From Pseudomonadota bacterium (GTDB taxonomy: Bacteria > Pseudomonadota > Alphaproteobacteria > Rhodospirillales > Rhodospirillaceae): DNA of 12,135 nt. The stretch is from positions 1 through 12,135 of the forward strand of contig JAEWWF010000391.1 in the NCBI GenBank assembly GCA_023396465.1, read 5' to 3'. The notes beneath the pieces are model-generated. The model was not told the DNA's origin. It searched no databases and worked only from the letters and a program-made list of their open reading frames with translations. The position numbers and the translations under genes were made by a program. This document shows, in pieces, positions 7,350-12,135 of this stretch. Positions within the stretch are counted from its first letter, which is position 1; each line of letters opens with the position of its first letter.

Positions 7350-7369
7350 AGGGTGCCGCGCCCTATAAA
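7341..7369 (+). promoter_or_regulatory. Candidate promoter giving a leaderless dapF transcript
   Basis: TATAAA (7364–7369, a strong −10) lies 17 bp after TGGACT (7341–7346, 4 of 6 matches to TTGACA), which sits inside the last tandem repeat. Counting 7 nt from the −10 puts the expected start of transcription at 7376, the A of the first dapF ATG. No Shine–Dalgarno sequence stands at normal spacing; the nearest GGAGGG is 22 nt upstream of the ATG. Confidence 0.55.
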
Positions 7370-7375
7370 CCGGGC

Positions 7376-8233
7376 ATGATGACCACCGCTCCGCTCGCCT
7401 TCCTGAAGATGCACGGGCTCGGCAACGATTTCGTGATCGTTGACCGCCGCGTCGACGCGCGCCCGCTGCCGGCCGCGACCATCGCCGCCATCGGCAACCG
7501 CCGCACCGGCGTCGGCTGCGACCAGTTCATCACCCTGTCGCCCGGCGACGGCGAGGTCGACGTGGTCATGGGCATCTTCAACGGCGACGACGGCAGCGTC
7601 TCCGGCGCCTGCGGCAATGCCACCCGCTGCGTCGCCCACCTGCTGATGCAGGAAACCGGCAAGGCCGAGGTTGCCATCCGCACCGCCGCCGGCATCCTGC
7701 GCGGCTGGCGCGATGCCGCCTCCGGCCTCGTCACCGTCGACATGGGTCCGGCCCGGCTGGAGTGGTCGCAGATCCCCCTGGTGGAACCGCGCGACACCCT
7801 GCACGCCGGCCTGTCGGTCGGGCCGCTGCATGATCCGGTCTGCGTCTCCATGGGCAATCCGCATGCGGTGTTCTTCGTGCCCGACGTGGCGGCGGTGGAC
7901 CTGCCGGCGGTCGGCCCGCAGGTGGAGCGCCACCCCCTGTTCCCCGAGCGCACCAACGTCGAGATCGTGCAGGTGATCGACCGCGCCCATGTCCGCATGC
8001 GGGTGTGGGAACGCGCCGCCGGCATCACCATGGCCTGCGGCTCCGGTGCCTGCGCGGTGGGCGTTGCCTGCGTGCGGCGCGGCCTCACCGACCGGCGGGT
8101 GGAGGTGAGGCTCGACGGCGGGGCGCTGACCATCGAATGGCGCGATGCCGACGGCCATGTGCTGATGACCGGCCCGGTCGCCACCGCCTTCGCTGGCCGG
8201 ATCGACCTCGGCCTTCTCCCGGTTTCGGCATGA
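7376..8233 (+). CDS. dapF: Diaminopimelate epimerase
   Basis: This PLP-independent cytoplasmic epimerase converts LL-diaminopimelate to meso-diaminopimelate for lysine and peptidoglycan synthesis. At 285 residues it has normal family length. It opens with LKMHGLGNDFVIVD. The two catalytic cysteines are present as GACGNATRC (Cys79) and MACGSGACA (Cys221), one per pseudo-symmetric half. SMGNPHAVFF (158–167) and ERTNVEIVQV (191–200) are further family signatures. Two adjacent ATGs (7376 and 7379) are both possible starts. The frame is open back to 7262, but that extension would translate the repeat and the hairpin, so I reject it. The stop overlaps the mtaB start as ATGA. It is the first gene of a dapF–mtaB–ftsY operon and is probably translated from a leaderless mRNA. 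Confidence 0.97.
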   Translation: MMTTAPLAFLKMHGLGNDFVIVDRRVDARPLPAATIAAIGNRRTGVGCDQFITLSPGDGEVDVVMGIFNGDDGSVSGACGNATRCVAHLLMQETGKAEVAIRTAAGILRGWRDAASGLVTVDMGPARLEWSQIPLVEPRDTLHAGLSVGPLHDPVCVSMGNPHAVFFVPDVAAVDLPAVGPQVERHPLFPERTNVEIVQVIDRAHVRMRVWERAAGITMACGSGACAVGVACVRRGLTDRRVEVRLDGGALTIEWRDADGHVLMTGPVATAFAGRIDLGLLPVSA

Positions 8234-9492
8234 CCATGACCAAGCGCCTCGACCCGCAGGTTGTCACCTTCGGGTGCCGCATGAACACCTACGAGTCGGA
8301 GGTGATGCGCGACCACGCCCGCGCCGCCGGCCTGGGCGATGCCATCATCGTCAACACCTGCGCCGTCACCAAGGAGGCGGAGCGCCAGGCCCGCCAGGCG
8401 GTGCGCAAGCTGCGGCGGGAAAACCCCAACGCCCGCATCATCGTCACCGGCTGCGCCGTGCAGGTGAACGCCGACCTGTGGGCCGGCATGCCGGAGGTCG
8501 ACCGCGTGCTCGGCAATGCCGAGAAGCTGAAGGCCGAGAGCTACGCGCCCGGCCTCAACCAGCAGATCCTGGTCGACGACATCATGACGGTGCGCGAAAC
8601 CGCCGAGCACCTGCTGTCCGGGTTCGAGGGCCACACCCGCGCCTTCGTCCAGGTGCAGCAGGGCTGCGACCACCGCTGCACCTTCTGCATCATCCCCTAT
8701 GCCCGCGGGCCCAACCGCTCCGTCGCCATGGGCCGCATCACCGAACAGGTGCGGGCGCTGGTGGAAAACGGCTACAAGGAAGTGGTGCTGACCGGCGTCG
8801 ACATCACCGCCTACGGCCAGGATCTGCCGGGCCAGCCGCCGCTGGGGCAGATGGTGCGCCGGCTGCTCGCCAACGTGCCGGAGCTGTCGCGCCTGCGCCT
8901 CACCTCCCTCGACCCGGTGGAGGTGGACGACGACCTGCTCGACCTCATCGGGCGGGAGCCGCGCCTGATGCCCCATTTCCACCTGTCGGCCCAGGCCGGC
9001 GACGACCTCATCCTCAAGCGCATGAAGCGCCGCCACCTGCGCCACCATGTGATCGCGCTGGCCGACCGTATCCGCGCCCTGCGTCCCGATGCGGTGCTGG
9101 GCGCCGACATCATCGCCGGCTTCCCCACCGAGACCGAGGAGCACTTCGAGAACTCCCTGCGGCTGGTGGACGAGGCGGGGCTGACGCACCTGCATGTGTT
9201 CCCCTATTCCTCCCGCCCCGGCACGCCCGCCGCCCGCATGCCGGCGCTGCCCGGCGACGTGGTGAAGGCGCGGGCGGCGCGGCTGCGGGCCAAGGCGGCG
9301 GCGGTGATGGGCGACTACCTCGCCTCGCGCGTTGGCAGCACGGCGCGGGTGCTGGTGGAAGAGCCGGGCCACGGCCATTGCGAGCATTACGTGCCGGTGC
9401 GGCTGCCGGAAACGGCGCCGGTCGGCGAGATCGTGACCGTGCGGCTGACCGCCGTCGACGGCGACACCCTGACGGGAGAACTCTGCGCGTGA
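8230..9492 (+). CDS. mtaB: tRNA t6A37 methylthiotransferase MtaB
   Basis: This radical-SAM enzyme adds a methylthio group to C2 of N6-threonylcarbamoyladenosine at position 37 of ANN-decoding tRNAs, giving ms2t6A. The 420-residue protein has the three methylthiotransferase parts. The N-terminal UPF0004 domain holds Cys16 (FGCRMNTYE), Cys44 (NTCAVTKEA) and Cys75 (TGCAVQ) for one 4Fe-4S cluster. The radical-SAM core has CDHRCTFC (Cys146, Cys150, Cys153). A C-terminal TRAM-like domain covers about 350–420. FGCRMNTYE and NTCAVTKEAE favour MtaB over MiaB and RimO. The first ATG overlaps the dapF stop. A second ATG lies two codons on. No Shine–Dalgarno sequence is visible, which fits translational coupling. 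The stop overlaps the ftsY start as GTGA. Confidence 0.95.
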   Translation: MTMTKRLDPQVVTFGCRMNTYESEVMRDHARAAGLGDAIIVNTCAVTKEAERQARQAVRKLRRENPNARIIVTGCAVQVNADLWAGMPEVDRVLGNAEKLKAESYAPGLNQQILVDDIMTVRETAEHLLSGFEGHTRAFVQVQQGCDHRCTFCIIPYARGPNRSVAMGRITEQVRALVENGYKEVVLTGVDITAYGQDLPGQPPLGQMVRRLLANVPELSRLRLTSLDPVEVDDDLLDLIGREPRLMPHFHLSAQAGDDLILKRMKRRHLRHHVIALADRIRALRPDAVLGADIIAGFPTETEEHFENSLRLVDEAGLTHLHVFPYSSRPGTPAARMPALPGDVVKARAARLRAKAAAVMGDYLASRVGSTARVLVEEPGHGHCEHYVPVRLPETAPVGEIVTVRLTAVDGDTLTGELCA

Positions 9493-10805
9493 CCGACGAG
9501 ACGAAGCGCCCCGAAGGCTCCGACGGCGACACCGACAAGCCGAAGAAGCGGGGGTTCTTCTCCCGTCTGTTCGGCCGCGACGACGAGCCGGAGGTTCGTC
9601 CCGCCGAGGCCGGTGCCGATGCCGACCGCCCGGAAGACCCCGCCGAAGGCAGTCGCGAGGTGGTGGAAGGCCCCGACGAGCCCGGCCGGCCGCCGGTCAC
9701 CGCCCTGCTGGACGCCGACGCCACCGCGCCCGAGGTGCGCCCCGACGACCATCGCCTGCCCGACCACGACCAGCCCGCCGAAGGCGGCGAGGCGGCGGTC
9801 GCGGCCGACCTGCCGGAGCCGGAGCCGGAGCCGGAGGTGGAGCCCGAGCCGGAGGTGGTGCCTGAGTCGGAGCCCGAGCCGCCGGCGACCAAGAAGAGCT
9901 GGTTCGCCCGCCTGCGCGACGGGCTGGCGCGGTCCTCCAGCAAGCTGACGGAGGGCATCACCGGCCTGTTCCTCAAGCGCAAGCTGGACGACGAGGCGCT
10001 GGAGGAACTGGAAGACCTGCTCATCACCGCTGACCTGGGGGTGACGACGGCGGCCAAGCTGACCGCCTCGCTCGCCAAGGAACGGTTCGGCCGCGACGTC
10101 ACCGGCGAGGAAGTGCGCAAGACCTTCGCCGAGGACATCGCCGCAATCCTGGAGCCGGTGGCCCGCCCGCTGGTCATCGACCGCGCCAAGAAGCCGCATG
10201 TGGTGCTGGTGGTGGGGGTCAACGGTTCGGGCAAGACCACGACCATCGGCAAGTTGGCGCACCAGTGGCGCGACGAGGGCCTGAGCGTGATGATCGCCGC
10301 CGGCGACACCTTCCGCGCCGCCGCCGTCGAGCAGTTGAAGGTCTGGGGCGACCGCACCGGCGCCCCCGTCATCGCCCGCGACACCGGCGCCGACGCGGCG
10401 GGGCTGGCGTTCGACGCCCTGAGGGAGGCCCAGGCGGCGGGCGCCGACGTGCTGCTCATCGACACCGCCGGACGCCTTCAGAACAAGAAGGGGCTGATGG
10501 ACGAACTGCAAAAGATCGTCCGCGTGCTGAAGAAGATGGACCCCGACACGCCGCACGACACCCTGCTGGTGCTGGACGCCACCGTCGGCCAGAACGCCCA
10601 CAGCCAGGTGGAGGTGTTCAAGGAGATGGTGAACGTGACCGGCCTGGTGATGACCAAGCTGGACGGCACCGCCAAGGGCGGCGTGGTGGTGGCGCTGGCC
10701 GACCGCTTCGGCCTGCCGGTCCACTTCATCGGTGTCGGGGAGACGGCGGAAGACCTGCGGCCGTTCAAGGCCGAGGACTTCGCGCGGGGCCTGATGGGGG
10801 TTTAG
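9489..10805 (+). CDS. ftsY: Signal recognition particle receptor FtsY
   Basis: This SRP-type GTPase receives SRP-bound ribosomes at the inner membrane. Its 438 residues start with an acidic A domain, where a basic-amphipathic KKRGFFSRLFGR (19–30) is a likely membrane-targeting helix. A proline/glutamate stretch (about 110–132) follows, then a second helix KKSWFARLRDGL (135–146). The N domain includes LDDEALEELEDLLITADLGV (166–185). The G domain has the P-loop GVNGSGKT (243–250), GDTFRAAAVEQL, DTAGR (325–329), TKLDGTAKGG (389–398) and a C-terminal GVGE. The GTG start at 9489 overlaps the mtaB stop as GTGA. It immediately precedes the A domain and is the only sensible start, since the open frame further upstream is a shadow of mtaB. 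Confidence 0.96.
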   Translation: MTDETKRPEGSDGDTDKPKKRGFFSRLFGRDDEPEVRPAEAGADADRPEDPAEGSREVVEGPDEPGRPPVTALLDADATAPEVRPDDHRLPDHDQPAEGGEAAVAADLPEPEPEPEVEPEPEVVPESEPEPPATKKSWFARLRDGLARSSSKLTEGITGLFLKRKLDDEALEELEDLLITADLGVTTAAKLTASLAKERFGRDVTGEEVRKTFAEDIAAILEPVARPLVIDRAKKPHVVLVVGVNGSGKTTTIGKLAHQWRDEGLSVMIAAGDTFRAAAVEQLKVWGDRTGAPVIARDTGADAAGLAFDALREAQAAGADVLLIDTAGRLQNKKGLMDELQKIVRVLKKMDPDTPHDTLLVLDATVGQNAHSQVEVFKEMVNVTGLVMTKLDGTAKGGVVVALADRFGLPVHFIGVGETAEDLRPFKAEDFARGLMGV

Positions 10806-10839
10806 AGGCGGCGCGCAACCCTCCAGCCCGGCATTGGTA

Positions 10840-10920
10840 GGCGCCTGATGCGGTGTCGGGTCCGGGAAGCGCTTATGGTTTGCCGCCCCGCTCCCTCAGG
10901 CGCTTGACCGATCAGGCGCC
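10840..10920. repeat. Inverted and direct copies of GCGCCTGA between ftsY and the small membrane gene
   Basis: GGCGCCTGAT (10840–10849) is the exact reverse complement of ATCAGGCGCC (10911–10920). A third copy, TCAGGCGC, lies at 10896–10903, 16 bp before the same 8-mer at 10912–10919. The left arm could pair with either right copy in an ftsY 3' RNA, giving two alternative long-loop stems. The last copy covers the TGA of the small minus-strand gene. An 8-bp palindrome, AAGCGCTT, lies within the loop (10867–10874). Function is unknown. It may act in 3'-end formation between convergent genes. Confidence 0.5.
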
Positions 10921-11133
10921 AGCGAAGCCCAGCGCCAGGGTGGCGATCCACGCCGAATAGAGGCCGAGCACGGCGCCGCCCAGCAGCCGGTGGAGGCTGG
11001 GGCCGAGGATGGTGGCGAACACCGCCATCGCCTGCGTCAGCGCCAGCCAGCCCACCACCAGCAGGGCGGCGGATGCCACGAACACGGGAACGGCATCGGC
11101 GAGGCCGAGGGCCTGGGCAGCGAAAGCAAGCAT
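10912..11133 (-). CDS. Small putative membrane protein, function unknown
   Basis: This predicted 73-residue protein consists mainly of two hydrophobic segments, at about residues 14–38 and 49–71, joined by a short loop (GPSLHRLLG). It has few charged residues and could be a helical hairpin in the inner membrane. I do not recognise the family. The ATG at 11133 has only a weak AGAGA upstream. Support for reality is the coherent hydrophobic pattern, the lack of any competing gene here and a stop placed inside an inverted repeat. Against it are short length, the weak ribosome site and high GC, which makes chance frames common. It is convergent with ftsY and divergent from asd. An overlapping frame at 10802–11149 on the same strand is arginine-rich and looks like a shadow. 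Confidence 0.5.
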   Translation of the reverse strand: MLAFAAQALGLADAVPVFVASAALLVVGWLALTQAMAVFATILGPSLHRLLGGAVLGLYSAWIATLALGFAGA

Positions 11134-11208
11134 GCCGGGTCTCTGTCATCGAAGGTCCGCCCGCAGCGGCAGGGCAAGAGGCATCGGGCCGCCGGGCGTC
11201 GGCCCTGC

Positions 11209-11225
11209 TTATCGCATGCGGATAA
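11209..11225. promoter_or_regulatory. TTATC–N7–GATAA inverted repeat upstream of asd
   Basis: TTATC (11209–11213) and GATAA (11221–11225) flank a GCATGC-containing centre. The sequence is AT-richer than its surroundings and has the symmetry of a dimeric repressor site. It lies in the 256-bp gap between the small membrane gene and asd. Just upstream, GCAGGGC (11169–11175) pairs with GCCCTGC (11202–11208). I cannot name a regulator. Confidence 0.3.
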
Positions 11226-11322
11226 AGAAAGCGTAAAGGGCGGAATGCTGTCGTCTGTCGACAACGTGCCGGAGAGGAAGAACAGCCGGCGTCCGCACCT
11301 TTGCCGCGTGGAACGAAGCCGG

Positions 11323-11351
11323 TTCAAAGGCGCCTGGAAATCTGTTAAAAG
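11323..11351 (+). promoter_or_regulatory. Weak promoter candidate for asd
   Basis: TTCAAA (11323–11328) and TAAAAG (11346–11351) are separated by 17 bp, each with 4 of 6 consensus matches. Transcription would begin near 11358, about 32 nt before the asd ATG. Spacing and position are good but the hexamers are weak. Confidence 0.3.
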
Positions 11352-11376
11352 GCCCCCCGTCCTAATACAGGTACAC

Positions 11377-11381
11377 AGGAG
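11377..11381 (+). promoter_or_regulatory. Ribosome-binding site of asd
   Basis: AGGAG lies 8 nt before the ATG at 11390. It is the clearest Shine–Dalgarno sequence in the window and fixes the asd start. Confidence 0.8.
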
Positions 11382-11389
11382 TGTTTTAG

Positions 11390-12135
<746 letters not shown>

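Noticed and set aside
7262..7375. N-terminal extension of dapF from an upstream ATG
   Set aside because: It would translate the right arm of the hairpin and the 14-bp repeat into a Pro/Leu/Trp-rich leader not found in DapF. The protein proper begins at the double ATG.
7363..9387. 674-codon minus-strand open frame opposite dapF and mtaB
   Set aside because: It spans two genes with strong catalytic motifs on the other strand and its composition is that of an antisense shadow.
8274..9488. 405-codon open extension upstream of the ftsY GTG
   Set aside because: It is mtaB read in a shifted frame, rich in Arg, Pro and His. The ftsY A domain starts right after the GTG at 9489.
9110..10724. Two long minus-strand frames (about 445–451 codons) opposite mtaB/ftsY
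   Set aside because: They contain Ser/Gly/Arg or Gly/Leu/Val/His low-complexity sequence with no recognisable domain, and are antisense to ftsY.
11311..11325. GAAC–N7–GTTC, considered as a LexA-type SOS box upstream of asd
   Set aside because: The alphaproteobacterial LexA site is a direct GTTC–N7–GTTC repeat. This one is inverted, only 4 bp per arm, and SOS control of asd is not expected.

Overview
The window is GC-rich, has alphaproteobacterial gene content and carries no mobile-element genes. The tightly overlapped order dapF–mtaB–ftsY is, as I recall it, typical of Rhodospirillales (Azospirillum, Magnetospirillum and Rhodospirillum relatives). I can support that order level but not a genus. 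Most of the window is core housekeeping or envelope sequence. I see no tRNA, rRNA, CRISPR array, insertion sequence or prophage gene.

Left part (1–2231): a minus-strand two-gene operon. It encodes a small exported protein of the sulfite-oxidase (molybdopterin-binding) fold with no cysteine in its mature part, followed with an ATGA overlap by a membrane-bound PAS sensor histidine kinase that runs off the left edge. This pair resembles the periplasmic pterin-binding PruR and its membrane-bound partners, and is the most interesting item here. A sigma-70-like promoter on the minus strand probably drives it. The gap to trkH holds the control regions of both directions.

Middle-left (2232–4609): trkH (potassium uptake channel subunit) and a GNAT acetyltransferase on the plus strand, then a convergent arsC/yfgD-type reductase on the minus strand. 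A hairpin lies between trkH and the acetyltransferase, and another at the convergent junction.

Middle (4610–7293): an 830-residue MscS-family (YbiO-like) mechanosensitive channel, divergent from arsC. A 10-bp direct repeat lies in the shared upstream region, and a perfect 14-bp-stem hairpin follows the stop codon.

Middle-right (7294–10805): four copies of a 14-bp-period repeat run into a likely promoter placed so that transcription would start on the dapF start codon (leaderless). dapF (lysine and peptidoglycan precursor synthesis), mtaB (tRNA ms2t6A37 modification) and ftsY (SRP receptor) follow with 4-nt ATGA and GTGA overlaps, so they are very probably one translationally coupled operon.

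Right end (10806–12135): a possible 73-residue membrane protein on the minus strand, an intergenic region with inverted repeats, and the first 248 codons of asd (aspartate-semialdehyde dehydrogenase). Asd and DapF both belong to the aspartate-to-diaminopimelate pathway.
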